Source: Leptolyngbya ohadii IS1
Lineage (GTDB): Bacteria; Cyanobacteriota; Cyanobacteriia; Elainellales; Elainellaceae
NCBI RefSeq assembly: GCF_002215035.1
Contig: NZ_NKFP01000001.1
Span: 186,001-250,000 of the forward strand
Direction of reading: 5' to 3'
Length of the DNA: 64,000 nucleotides
This document shows positions 7,806 through 16,328 of the stretch, piece by piece. The notes under the pieces are model-generated. The model had not been told where the DNA came from, made no database searches, and saw only the letters and a list, made by a program, of their open reading frames with translations. Every line of letters starts with the position of its first letter. The first letter of the stretch is position 1. The translations under genes and the position numbers were made by a program.

Positions 7806-7985
7806 TTAATTAATCTGCTGTAAGTCCTTTTGTGGCTTAGGCAAATTGGCAAAGTTTAATCGATCGCGGATTATGTGGTACAGCACTAAATAAGCCAGAC
7901 TTGCCAGTACCAATGTAGAAACTCGTGCCACGACCAAATAGGGATACAGAATTCGCCAGAGCGAATGAAATGGGGGGATGTTCAT
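7806..7985 (-). CDS. Possible 59-residue single-membrane-span protein
   Basis: A frame of 59 residues from ATG at 7985 to TAA at 7806. It has one convincing hydrophobic stretch (about residues 11-38, with L-V-V-A-R-V-S-T-L-V-L-A-S-L) and a polar C-terminus rich in Lys, Gln and Asn. Composition looks protein-like, but no ribosome binding site precedes the ATG, and it might equally be the tail of a truncated membrane protein given the scars around it. No family recognised. Confidence 0.35.
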   Translation of the reverse strand: MNIPPFHSLWRILYPYLVVARVSTLVLASLAYLVLYHIIRDRLNFANLPKPQKDLQQIN

Positions 7986-8059
7986 AGGTCACGAAGATAG
8001 GAAAGTGAAGCGGAGATAATCCGGCTAGCTTGATCGATTTACGGGAACTAAAGCTCAAT

Positions 8060-8866
8060 CTTGCAATGCTGAATCGACAGCCTCAGCGGAAAAATTGCTG
8101 CTCTAGATACAAATCTACTTAAAATCTATCGACTTACAGTAGATTTGTGCGATGAGTAGCAGATTAACATAACGAAAGCAGGAAAATCAAGCTTGTCTAC
8201 TTAAAGCTCGATGACCCTTGTAACTCCTTGACCTACAGCGTTTTCTCACCTCAGCTGCAAATACGAGATGAAACTGAAACGATTTGGATGGGGATAGAAG
8301 ATCTTGCCAAAAAAGCAATAGTGTTCTATTACTTTAAATTAAATACGGTATCCCGATCGAATTGCCGTATTTAGTAAGCTTTATTCACGATTCAGCTCTA
8401 TCTGTGAGGATGTAAGCCAATTTATTTTATGGGCAAAGAGTTCAGGCTTCGCCGTTCAGGCTGGTTGTTGAGCGTGGGGAAACATTGAATTTGATTCGGA
8501 GCAAAGAATCGAAAGTTTCTTGGCAGATTTTATTTCAAATTTTGTTTCAAGCTCTGTTTCAAAAGATTGCCTGCTTATGCTTCTTGAGTGCCATTTCTGA
8601 CGGTAGAAAGCCAAGAATACCAACTCAAAATATACAGCGTTCACAAGTAGGTTGTGAACAAGGGGGGTGGGGGCTGCGCCCTCAGGCAGGGGAACCCCTG
8701 CACCCGGTTTAAATCCTGCACAGGATTGCTGTAGCAATCACAAATGATTTGTGAGAAAGGGGATATGAGGTTTCGCCCATGTAGGGGGTTCACCTCTGCA
8801 CTCCAAACACAAGACAGAAAGGATTGCTGTCTATATCAGTTCAAGTAGAAGACAAGGGTTCAAGTT
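8060..8866. other. Gene-poor spacer with an inverted repeat and GC-rich hairpins
   Basis: 807 bases without a supported gene. AAATACGG (8341-8348) and CCGTATTT (8365-8372) form a perfect 8-bp inverted repeat around 16 bases, possibly an operator or hairpin. At about 8660-8705 a GC-rich block (GGGTGGGGGCTGCGCCCTC and AGGGGAACCCCT) forms hairpins resembling those inside the 115-bp MITE. A stop-free stretch at about 8170-8390 (contains T-I-W-M-G-I-E-D-L-A-K-K-A) has no start and may be gene debris. Confidence 0.45.
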
Positions 8867-9898
8867 ATGCAGATCAAACGAAGGACGTTTCTTTCTGGTT
8901 TAGTTGGTTTGAGTCTACCGTTTGCAGCTGCGAGCTGCACAAGTAATTCATCTAATTCAGCGGCGAATTTACCTCAATCGGCTTCCAGTCCGGTTGCACC
9001 ATCCCCCAATTCTTCGTCGGGCACTACCGTTCGGATTGGCTACCAAAAAGCGACCGAACTGGATTTGCTTCGCTCCAGGGGCAACCTTGATCAGCAGTTG
9101 AAGGAACAGGGTGTGGCGATCGAATGGGCGCTGTTTCCGTCGGGTCCACCTATGCTGGAAGCCATGAATGCAGGCAAAATTGACTTTGGAGGTGTAGGGG
9201 AGTCTCCGCCCATTTTTGCCCAAGCAGGGGGCGGACAATTTTACTATGTCAGCGTCACGCCACTGAGTCCCCAAACCCAGGATATTGTGGTGCGAAAGGA
9301 TTCGCCGATTCAGTCGGCGGCGGATTTGAAAGGCAAGCGGATTGCGTTTCAGAAAGGTTCCAGTGCCCATTACCTGCTGCTGAAAGTGCTGGAGGAACAG
9401 GGGATTAGTGTCAAAGACATTGAAGCTATTTCGCTTCCGCCTGCCGATGCGCGTGCTGCATTTGAGCAAGGTAATGTCGATGCCTGGTCTATTTGGGACC
9501 CGTTCCTTGCAGTTGCAGAGGGCACAGGTACTATTCGCAATCTCAGCTTAGGGCGGGAGCGACGCACCTACTTTTTGGCATCTCAGCAGTTTGCGAACAA
9601 TCAGCCAGAGTCCGTTAAAACAATTCTGGCAGCTGCAAAAGAAAACGGGCAGTGGGCGAAGCAGAACTTTCGTCAGGTAGCAGAGCAATTTTCTGGGGAA
9701 ATTAAGGTGGATGCCAAAATCCTGGAGAAAGTGTATCAGCGACGAAGCTGGGAGGTTCTGCCTGTAGACGCGCAAATTCAGCAAGCACAGCAGCAGGTTG
9801 CCGACGCTTTTTATAAAGCCCAAATTATTCCCAACTCGCTCGACGTAAAGACAGCTTTCCTGGCTTCGGAAGGATACGGCAAAGTTTTTCCAAACTAG
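8867..9898 (+). CDS. Sulfonate-type ABC transporter substrate-binding lipoprotein (SsuA family)
   Basis: 343 residues. The N-terminus has a K-R-R-T-F-L twin-arginine-like start, a hydrophobic core and a lipobox (A-A-A-S-C) at about residue 24, so it is an exported lipoprotein. The body follows the SsuA/NrtA fold: V-R-I-G-Y-Q-K near 55, A-G-K-I-D-F-G-G-V-G-E-S-P-P near 105, V-R-K-D-S-P-I-Q near 145, G-K-R-I-A-F-Q-K-G-S near 160 and V-D-A-W-S-I-W-D-P-F near 205. These bind alkanesulfonates or taurine in characterised relatives. It lacks an adjacent permease and ATPase, and presumably shares one of the SsuBC pairs at 13.5-20.7 kb. It is closest in motif wording to the protein at 23719-24825. A TauE-type permease follows. 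Confidence 0.85.
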   Translation: MQIKRRTFLSGLVGLSLPFAAASCTSNSSNSAANLPQSASSPVAPSPNSSSGTTVRIGYQKATELDLLRSRGNLDQQLKEQGVAIEWALFPSGPPMLEAMNAGKIDFGGVGESPPIFAQAGGGQFYYVSVTPLSPQTQDIVVRKDSPIQSAADLKGKRIAFQKGSSAHYLLLKVLEEQGISVKDIEAISLPPADARAAFEQGNVDAWSIWDPFLAVAEGTGTIRNLSLGRERRTYFLASQQFANNQPESVKTILAAAKENGQWAKQNFRQVAEQFSGEIKVDAKILEKVYQRRSWEVLPVDAQIQQAQQQVADAFYKAQIIPNSLDVKTAFLASEGYGKVFPN

Positions 9899-9943
9899 AG
9901 CCAAACTAGAGCCAAACTAAATCCAAACTAAATCCAAACTAGA
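9890..9943. repeat. 12-bp tandem repeat at end of SsuA gene
   Basis: About four units of CCAAACTAGAGC / CCAAACTAAATC; the first unit contains the TAG stop codon of the SsuA gene. The array therefore forms the start of the 3' untranslated region. Confidence 0.8.
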
Positions 9944-9967
9944 TAGCGCTTCACCGCACGCGATTTT

Positions 9968-10081
9968 ATGCAGCCGCCAAACTCAACCATCAGCAGTATT
10001 CCTTTACTTGTCCTCAGTCTCAGCTGTGCGATTGGCTTTGTCCTATCGTTAGGGCTGGCTTTTATCCGGTTCACTTTTTAA
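9968..10081 (+). CDS. Possible 37-residue single-span membrane peptide
   Basis: ATG at 9968 to TAA at 10079-10081. Residues 11-34 form one strongly hydrophobic helix (I-P-L-L-V-L-S-L-S-C-A-I-G-F-V-L) ending in a basic/aromatic edge. It lies between the SsuA gene and a TauE/SafE permease on the same strand. No strong ribosome site is seen. Small hydrophobic peptides often accompany transporters; here that is only a suggestion. Confidence 0.35.
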   Translation: MQPPNSTISSIPLLVLSLSCAIGFVLSLGLAFIRFTF

Positions 10082-10189
10082 GGGTGAGCGCGATCGCCTT
10101 TCTATCCTGAAACCTGTTTGTGAAATAGCCCGAACTGCCTCCTTGAGTTCTCTCTACTCGCTCCTTAGGAGCGGAAAAACTGCTAATCC

Positions 10190-10987
10190 ATGAGTCCCCT
10201 GCTGCTGTCATCGCTGAGCTTTGTCGTTGGGATTGTCGTTGGGCTAACGGGGATTGGCGGCGCGTCTCTGATTACGCCAATGCTGATCTTTGTGTTTCAA
10301 GTGCCTGCCTCGGTTGCGGTCAGCTCTGATGTCGTGGCAGCCACGCTAATGAAAATAGTCGGCGGCATGAAGCACTGGCGGCAGCAGACCGTGGACATAC
10401 AGGCAGTCAAATGGCTCGCAGCGGGCAGCGTACCGGGATCGCTCGTTGGAGTGAACATCCTGCATTCAATTCGCCAGATCGAAACCCTGAATCTCGACAG
10501 TATTCTGCTGCGATTGATTGGATTCACGATTCTGTTAATTACTCTGGTTGCTCTGGTGCAGCTGGTGCTGATGAGGGTAGCTCCTTCCATGCAACTGCCT
10601 ACCCTGCCCAAACTCGATCTGGCAACGTCAGTGGGGCGGGCGATCGCAATCTGTGTTGGTGCCGTCCTCGGCTGTCTTGTCGGAATGACGAGCGTCTCCT
10701 CCGGCTCGATGTTTGCCCTGGTGCTGATTGCGCTGTTTCAGCTTGATGCAAAGCGGCTGGTTGGCACGGATTTAATGCAGGCAGCAATTCTCCTGAGCGT
10801 CACTTCGATCGGTCATTTGACGCTAGGAACCGTAAACTGGAGTTTAGTGATTCCGATCTGGGTTGGCTCGATCCCCGGTGTATTATTGGGCGCAAAACTC
10901 TGTGACCTTGCACCGCAAAAAGCATTACGATTTGCAGTGTATCTGCTGCTGGTCATGGTGAGCTGGAAACTGGCACACGCCGCATGA
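10190..10987 (+). CDS. TauE/SafE-family sulfite/anion exporter
   Basis: 265 residues, nearly all hydrophobic with seven or eight predicted membrane spans. The signature G-L-T-G-I-G-G-A-S-L near residues 18-27 and a second half with G-C-L-V-G-M-T-S-V-S-S-G-S fit the duplicated TauE/SafE fold. In characterised systems such permeases export sulfite or sulfoacetate made during sulfonate breakdown. The setting between a sulfonate-binding protein and the ssu cluster supports a sulfite export role. The stop overlaps the next gene's start (ATGA at 10984-10987), so the two are translationally coupled. Confidence 0.85.
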   Translation: MSPLLLSSLSFVVGIVVGLTGIGGASLITPMLIFVFQVPASVAVSSDVVAATLMKIVGGMKHWRQQTVDIQAVKWLAAGSVPGSLVGVNILHSIRQIETLNLDSILLRLIGFTILLITLVALVQLVLMRVAPSMQLPTLPKLDLATSVGRAIAICVGAVLGCLVGMTSVSSGSMFALVLIALFQLDAKRLVGTDLMQAAILLSVTSIGHLTLGTVNWSLVIPIWVGSIPGVLLGAKLCDLAPQKALRFAVYLLLVMVSWKLAHAA

Positions 10988-11733
10988 AGAATTCTCGACT
11001 CCTGCCCAAATTTAATTGGCTGCAAAACAGCGAACTGCAAAAGGGCGATTGGTTGCCCCTCCTATTGCTCCTGTTTTTTGGGGTATATCTCCCGCTTCAG
11101 GCATTTATCGTTCTAGCACTGAAAATCTGGCAGCTTGAGGGTGGTTTCGCCTGGGAAGTGCCCCTCCTGATGACGATTCACGATACGACCACTCCAACGC
11201 TCGATCGCCTTGCCCTGATTTTCACCCAATTCGGCTCGGTGAAAACGATTGGTCCGATCGCCTGTTTGATTGCAGGGGGTTTATTCTTTCAGAAACGCTG
11301 GCGATCGCTGGTTTACCTGGCAATGACGCTGCTGGGATGTGGAGCAATTAATTTAGCCGCAAAAGCCCACTGGCATCGGCTGCGCCCCCATCTCTGGGAA
11401 GGACATATTCTGCCCACGGATTTCTCGTTTCCCAGCGGTCATGCCATGACGAGTATGGCGTTTGCGATCGTGCTGATGGTACTGGCTTGGCGAAGTCGGT
11501 GGCGAAGTGCCGTTGTTGCGCTGGCGATCGGGTATGTGGTGACGATCGGCTGGACTCGGCTCTATCTGGGGGTTCACTATCCCAGCGATATTCTGGCGGG
11601 ATGGATGCTTGCCATTGCCTGGGCGATCGGAATCAGCCTGTTTGTTAAGCCTGTGGCGGCAGTCGTTTCGGAGACTGTTGCAGAGATTGCCCCTAAGCAA
11701 AGCAATAGCCAGGGAAATAGCTCAGAGAATTGA
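10984..11733 (+). CDS. PAP2-family membrane phosphatase
   Basis: 249 residues with about six membrane spans. The three acid-phosphatase signatures are complete: K-A-H-W-H-R-L-R-P near 125-133, P-S-G-H near 153-156 and T-R-L-Y-L-G-V-H-Y-P-S-D near 194-205, giving the catalytic His pair and phosphate-binding Arg/Lys. Enzymes of this group dephosphorylate lipid phosphates such as phosphatidate, phosphatidylglycerophosphate or undecaprenyl pyrophosphate. It overlaps the TauE gene by four bases. The Ser/Asn-rich tail is unremarkable. A link to sulfur metabolism is not obvious. Confidence 0.9.
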   Translation: MKNSRLLPKFNWLQNSELQKGDWLPLLLLLFFGVYLPLQAFIVLALKIWQLEGGFAWEVPLLMTIHDTTTPTLDRLALIFTQFGSVKTIGPIACLIAGGLFFQKRWRSLVYLAMTLLGCGAINLAAKAHWHRLRPHLWEGHILPTDFSFPSGHAMTSMAFAIVLMVLAWRSRWRSAVVALAIGYVVTIGWTRLYLGVHYPSDILAGWMLAIAWAIGISLFVKPVAAVVSETVAEIAPKQSNSQGNSSEN

Positions 11734-11882
11734 AAAGAACCGTTCTCGTTCGCAGTGATCGTTTCAATATTTTGCGATGGAATGCAATGAGACTCCACAG
11801 AAGTCCGAGTTAAACCATCCCGCGCCGCCGACCCGCCAATCCCGCATCAATCACTCCTTTAGCATCGGCTTCCTGCGGCATC

Positions 11883-12716
11883 TCACATCCCTCCAAAGGC
11901 GTTGTAAACCATCTTGAGCGACATCACCACCAGCACCCCACTAAATACCATTCGTAAAACGCTCACCTTCGTTCCCATCAAGGCTTTTGCGCCCAGAAGC
12001 GCCCCCGGAAACACCCCCAGCATGACGGGCATTGCCAGCCCCGGATCGATGTAGCCTCTTGCCAGATAAACCCCCGAAGACACCGCCGCCGTTACCCCGA
12101 TCGTAAAACTGCTCGTTGTGGTAGAGACTTTGAACGGCAACTGCATCACCTGATCCATTGCCAGCACCTTCAGCGCTCCGGAGCCAATGCCCAGCAGACC
12201 GGATAGGACGCCTGCCAGCGACATCAGCCCAAAACCCAGCGGAACAGAATGGGCGTGATAGGACATCAAGCCATCGGGCGTAGGATAGGTGCCGCTTAGA
12301 TGAAGCTGTTCGGTCAGCGGTTCAACGGGTTCGTGGGTGTCCTCCTCCGATCGCGGCTGTTGGGCGAGATAGGCAGAGTAGAGCAGGACGATCGCCAGGA
12401 CGATTGTGAGCAGCTTGATTGAAATCACAGTTGCCAGCATTGCGCCCACAATGGCACCGATCGTGGTAGCAACTTCCAGAAACATTCCCAGCCTGAGGTT
12501 GGCATAGCCTTGCTTGATGTAGGTTGAGGCAGCCGCGCAGGAGGTGGCAATCACAGAAACGAGGGACGCGCCGATCGCATAGCGAATATCCACACCAAAG
12601 ACGGAGGTAAGCAGCGGCACAATCACCACCCCGCCCCCCAACCCGGTCAACGCTCCCAGAAATCCTGCCAGGAACGAGCCGAGCCATACCAGTAAGGAAA
12701 ATTCTAAAACGTTCAG
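11883..12716 (-). CDS. TauE/SafE-family permease with probable CTG start
   Basis: About 277 residues. The frame opens downstream of a TAG and has no ATG, GTG or TTG before the conserved first helix (L-L-V-W-L-G-S-F-L-A-G-F-L-G-A-L-T-G-L-G-G-G). The nearest ATG-like choice (12650) would cut off this helix. A CTG at 12714-12716 sits seven bases after AGGAG (12724-12728), so CTG is the likely start. The second half carries G-L-L-G-I-G-S-G-A-L-K, the paired motif. Cytoplasmic loop 105-150 is acidic and variable. It is the last gene of the minus-strand sulfonate cluster, 158 bases after the Crp-like gene, and presumably exports sulfite. Confidence 0.8.
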   Translation of the reverse strand: MNVLEFSLLVWLGSFLAGFLGALTGLGGGVVIVPLLTSVFGVDIRYAIGASLVSVIATSCAAASTYIKQGYANLRLGMFLEVATTIGAIVGAMLATVISIKLLTIVLAIVLLYSAYLAQQPRSEEDTHEPVEPLTEQLHLSGTYPTPDGLMSYHAHSVPLGFGLMSLAGVLSGLLGIGSGALKVLAMDQVMQLPFKVSTTTSSFTIGVTAAVSSGVYLARGYIDPGLAMPVMLGVFPGALLGAKALMGTKVSVLRMVFSGVLVVMSLKMVYNAFGGM

Positions 12717-12874
12717 ATGTTTGCTCCTGACGGTCTAATTCTAATTTTGGCGGTCAATGATCAAAAAATATCACTGCTTTCAGGACTTCTGGTTTTGATG
12801 CTCTAAGTTCCATCAATTAAAATCAAAAAGCCAAAGTCAAAAAACCAAAGTCAAAGAGTGGCTCAAATCTTCGC

Positions 12875-13468
12875 TTAAATCTCATAGTGCCACAGATCTT
12901 CCTGCTGCAAGATAATCTTTTGGAGCGGCAACCGCTGAATGTAGTGCTGTTGCTCAAGCTGGCTCAGAACGCGCGTCACCGTAATCCGAGTGATTCCAAT
13001 CAAGTCCGCTAGATCTTGATGCGTGAGCCGCAGATCAATCAGGCGTCCGTCTGCTGTCGTTTGCCCAAAGCGATCGGCTAACCATTGCAGCAGCCTTAAC
13101 AGCATCACATCTGCCCGTTTAGAGCTACGAATAACCATCAGGGCTTCGAGATGGTGAACATGGGTGAGCAGCGTATTTGCTAAATCTGGAACCTGATTAA
13201 TTGCGATCGGAGCTGCTTTCACCTTCGTCAAACATTCGATTTGAAAGGGATTGGCTTGGGTGAGCGATCGTCCGACCCAATCGCCCGCACCCCAAATGCC
13301 CAGTACAATCAAAGTCCCATCCTCTGCCCAGGTGATAGTTCTGGCAAATCCCACTTCGATCTTCCAGAGGACATCAGGGCGACTGTCAATCACACTGCGG
13401 GTATTAAACGGGTGAACTGGAAATTGGGGGGGTATCCGCTTCAGCGGTGGAGGAGTTACAGCAGTCAT
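12875..13468 (-). CDS. Crp/Fnr-family regulator
   Basis: 197 residues, shorter than usual (about 220) because the start of the cyclic-nucleotide-binding-like barrel is abbreviated. The C-terminal winged helix is clear: L-T-H-Q-D-L-A-D-L-I-G-I-T-R-I-T-V-T-R-V-L-S-Q-L-E near 147-173, with R-x-x-V-T-R as the recognition helix. The ligand-binding half lacks the R-S motif expected for cAMP binding, so the effector is unknown. It lies at the end of the ssuABC set, 38 bases behind the ATPase gene, and is a natural candidate for local control of sulfonate use. Confidence 0.8.
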   Translation of the reverse strand: MTAVTPPPLKRIPPQFPVHPFNTRSVIDSRPDVLWKIEVGFARTITWAEDGTLIVLGIWGAGDWVGRSLTQANPFQIECLTKVKAAPIAINQVPDLANTLLTHVHHLEALMVIRSSKRADVMLLRLLQWLADRFGQTTADGRLIDLRLTHQDLADLIGITRITVTRVLSQLEQQHYIQRLPLQKIILQQEDLWHYEI

Positions 13469-13506
13469 CGCTTATTCCTATGGCTTGAAACTGGGTCAAA
13501 CACGAT

Positions 13507-14322
13507 CTACGAGTGGGATGTACTGAGAATGCGATCGAGAATCTGAATTTTTAGATCGGCAAAAGCTGCACTGCCAGGATGACGCGGGCGCGACAGGGAA
13601 ATAGGTAAATCTAAATCCACTTTGCCGTGATTCAACACAATCACGCGATCGGCAAGAAATACCGCTTCCTCAACGTCGTGTGTCACCAGAATGGCGGTGA
13701 ACTGCTGCTCCTGCCAGAGGGTTTGAATGAGCTGCTGCATTTCTAATCGCGTCAGGGCATCCAATGCGCCCAGCGGTTCATCCAGGAGAAGAAGCTGAGG
13801 CTGACTGACCAGTGCCCGTGCCAGAGCAACTCGCTGCCGCTGCCCACCGGAAAGCTGGGTGATCCAGGACTGCGATCGATTGCCTAAACCCACCTGCTCC
13901 AGTGCCCACTGGCTGCGCTGCCGCCCCTGTTTGCTCAAGCCGATCGCCACGTTATCCAGTACCCTACGCCAGGGTAAAAGCCGCGAATCCTGGAACATAA
14001 TTCTGGTGCTGGTATTTAACCCAACTACAGGCTGCCCATCCAGATCGATTTGTCCATTTGTTGGCGCATCGAGTCCGGCAATCAGGCGCAGGAGCGTACT
14101 TTTACCGCAGCCGCTTCGCCCGACGATCGCAATAAATTCGCCTGGACGCACGGATAGATCAACGTCCTGTAGAACGGAAACCGAACCAAAGGATCTTTCG
14201 ACCTGGCGGATTTTGATTCCGGTTCCATAGGATGGGTCTGTAGCGTGACCTGATACGTATCCTGGTGGATTATTTGATTTGTCAGCGAATTCGTTCTCAA
14301 ACGACTGTTCTAATGTGTTCAT
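13507..14322 (-). CDS. ssuB: Sulfonate ABC transporter ATP-binding protein (SsuB type, set 1)
   Basis: About 271 residues from an ATG at 14322 that follows GGGAGAA; an alternative ATG at 14397 would add 25 residues and overlap the permease gene by eight bases. Walker A (G-R-S-G-C-G-K-S-T), Q-loop (F-Q-D-S-R-L-L-P-W), signature (L-S-G-G-Q-R-Q-R), Walker B (L-L-L-L-D-E-P) and switch His (V-T-H-D-V) are all present. The Q-loop wording is typical of the nitrate/sulfonate/taurine importers. With the permease upstream and SsuA before it, this forms a complete importer. Confidence 0.88.
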   Translation of the reverse strand: MNTLEQSFENEFADKSNNPPGYVSGHATDPSYGTGIKIRQVERSFGSVSVLQDVDLSVRPGEFIAIVGRSGCGKSTLLRLIAGLDAPTNGQIDLDGQPVVGLNTSTRIMFQDSRLLPWRRVLDNVAIGLSKQGRQRSQWALEQVGLGNRSQSWITQLSGGQRQRVALARALVSQPQLLLLDEPLGALDALTRLEMQQLIQTLWQEQQFTAILVTHDVEEAVFLADRVIVLNHGKVDLDLPISLSRPRHPGSAAFADLKIQILDRILSTSHS

Positions 14323-14389
14323 TTCTAATTCTCCCGGTTGCCAGGTTGGTGGGTAGTCTGTCAAAATTTGCCGTACCCATTTTTCTGCT

Positions 14390-15202
14390 TTATCCATTGT
14401 TCAAATGCTGGCTTGGATGCCAGGGCAACCACCACTGCTCTAAGCCCCGCACGATCGAATCCGCCAGTTTACCCAGTAGGGCATACAGCAAAATACTCAG
14501 CACCACAACGTCAGTCTGCATAAATTCTCTGGCGTTCATTGCCATGTAGCCGATGCCCGAATTTGCCGCGATCGTTTCTGCCACAATCAGCGTCAGCCAC
14601 ATTACGCCCAGCGCATACCGCACGCCTACTAGAATTCCCGGCAGCGCCCCCGGCAGAATAATTTGCCAGAACAGATCCCACGATCGCAGTCCGTAAACTT
14701 TGCCCATTTCAATTAAGCCGGGATCGATCGATCGAATCCCGTGGAAGGTATTGATGTAGATGGGAAAAAGAACGCCCACTGCAACCAGAAAGATTCGTGC
14801 CGGATCACCGATGCCGAACCAGAGAATGACCAGCGGAATCATTGCCAGGTGAGGGATATTGCGAATCATCTGCACCGAACTGTCGGTAAAGCTTTCGGAA
14901 AGTTTGGATACGCCGTTGAGAACGCCCAAAAATAAACCGATGCTACCGCCGATCGCAAATCCGACTAGTGCTCGCCAGGTGCTAATCTGCACATTTTTCA
15001 GCAGTTCTCCGCTGGTAGTAAGCTTAATTGCTGCGTCTAAAACCTGTGTAGGGGCAGGCAAAATCCGAGTCGCAATTAGTCCCGCCTGCGCCAGGATTTG
15101 CCAGATCACCAGAAGGGCGATCGGCACGAGCCAGGGGATAAACTGCTGCCAGGGAAGGCGATCGAAGGTTGCCAGTAATCCTTTCTTGTGTGTGAGTTGC
15201 AT
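14390..15202 (-). CDS. ssuC: Sulfonate ABC transporter permease (SsuC type, set 1)
   Basis: 270 residues with six hydrophobic spans. The cytoplasmic coupling loop shows the family's E-A-A-like segment, here [19 protein letters not shown] followed by [10 protein letters not shown]. Related to SsuC/TauC. It forms a homodimer with SsuB in the inner membrane in known systems. It sits 52 bases after the SsuA gene and just before the ATPase gene. Confidence 0.88.
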   Translation of the reverse strand: MQLTHKKGLLATFDRLPWQQFIPWLVPIALLVIWQILAQAGLIATRILPAPTQVLDAAIKLTTSGELLKNVQISTWRALVGFAIGGSIGLFLGVLNGVSKLSESFTDSSVQMIRNIPHLAMIPLVILWFGIGDPARIFLVAVGVLFPIYINTFHGIRSIDPGLIEMGKVYGLRSWDLFWQIILPGALPGILVGVRYALGVMWLTLIVAETIAANSGIGYMAMNAREFMQTDVVVLSILLYALLGKLADSIVRGLEQWWLPWHPSQHLNNG

Positions 15203-15254
15203 AATGAATCCAGTTAAAGAGGGAAAATGGGAAAAACTAGCTTTTGCGGAAGAT

Positions 15255-16328
15255 TTATTGCTGAATGCTGGTGTACGTTTCTAGTCCAGGCGTTGCAGGA
15301 CAAACCGATTGGCGAATATCAATCTGCTTGGGAACCGCTTTCTGGCTGTACATCCAGTCCGCCCGCTCCTGAATGCCGCTAATTACCTGTGCCGTAAGTG
15401 GTTTGACCTGTTCGACAATCTGTTCCTGTCCTAACTGCTTCACGGTGTCTGGCTTCAGGTCGGTTGATTTGCCAAATAGCTCAGCGGCACTCGCCTTGTT
15501 CTGGACTGCCCAGTCCGCCTCCTGCTGAATTGCCTCCAGCGTAGCTTTCACGACTGCCGCATCCTTTGCCAGAAAATCTTTTTGCACCATGTAAACGCCA
15601 TAGTGCGAGGCAGCTTCCCCGGAGGCGATCGGTCGCAGACTATGCTCCACTTCAGCGATCGACACATTCGGCTCCCAAACAGACCAGGCATCCACATGAC
15701 CCTGCGTAACAGCAGGCAGCGCATCCGTGGGACTCAGATAAACCCGCTCTACCTGCTCCTTAGGAATATTTGCCTGAGCTAGCACCTTCAGCAGCAAATG
15801 TTCTCCCCAGCCGCCACGATTCACCGCCACCTTTTTACCGATTAGATCCTGGGGCGATCGAATGGAGGAATCAGACTTCACGAGAATCGCTTCTGCTTCG
15901 GGGATCGGGGGCTGATAGGCGATGACGCAAACGGGTGTGCCGCCCACCAATCCGGAGATACCGGGAATATCGCCGCCCGATGTGAAATCCACTTCACCTG
16001 CATTGACTGCCTCCAAAACAGGGGCAAATGCCGGAAACGGTCCGACCCATTCGACTTTAATATTCTGCGCTGCCAATTTCTTTTCCAGTTCACCCCGCTG
16101 TCGCACGATCGGCAATAAACCCCAGCGCACATAGCCAATCCGCACGACTTTTTCTGCCTGATTATTGTCCGTTGAATTAGCAGATGCCGTCTGAGTCGCA
16201 GGAGTCTGATTTGCGTTTGTGGAAGTAGGCTGAGCGGTGCAGCTTGTCAGAATCGGAATTGTGAGTACTAATCCGGCGAATAAACCAGTGAATCGATCGC
16301 ATGACAGTTTAGGGAATGCAATGCTCAT
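15255..16328 (-). CDS. ssuA: Sulfonate ABC transporter substrate-binding lipoprotein (SsuA type, set 1)
   Basis: 357 residues. Lipobox L-T-S-C at about residue 30, then a Thr/Ser/Asn-rich linker and V-R-I-G-Y-V-R-W-G-L. Domain motifs A-G-E-V-D-F-T-S-G-G-D-I-P-G near 115 and V-D-A-W-S-V-W-E-P-N near 215 follow the SsuA family; the G-D-I-P segment in place of G-E-x-P-P suggests a different ligand from its paralogues. Its start overlaps the stop of the LLM-class monooxygenase gene (ATGA at 16325-16328), so import and cleavage are translationally linked. Confidence 0.87.
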   Translation of the reverse strand: MSIAFPKLSCDRFTGLFAGLVLTIPILTSCTAQPTSTNANQTPATQTASANSTDNNQAEKVVRIGYVRWGLLPIVRQRGELEKKLAAQNIKVEWVGPFPAFAPVLEAVNAGEVDFTSGGDIPGISGLVGGTPVCVIAYQPPIPEAEAILVKSDSSIRSPQDLIGKKVAVNRGGWGEHLLLKVLAQANIPKEQVERVYLSPTDALPAVTQGHVDAWSVWEPNVSIAEVEHSLRPIASGEAASHYGVYMVQKDFLAKDAAVVKATLEAIQQEADWAVQNKASAAELFGKSTDLKPDTVKQLGQEQIVEQVKPLTAQVISGIQERADWMYSQKAVPKQIDIRQSVCPATPGLETYTSIQQ

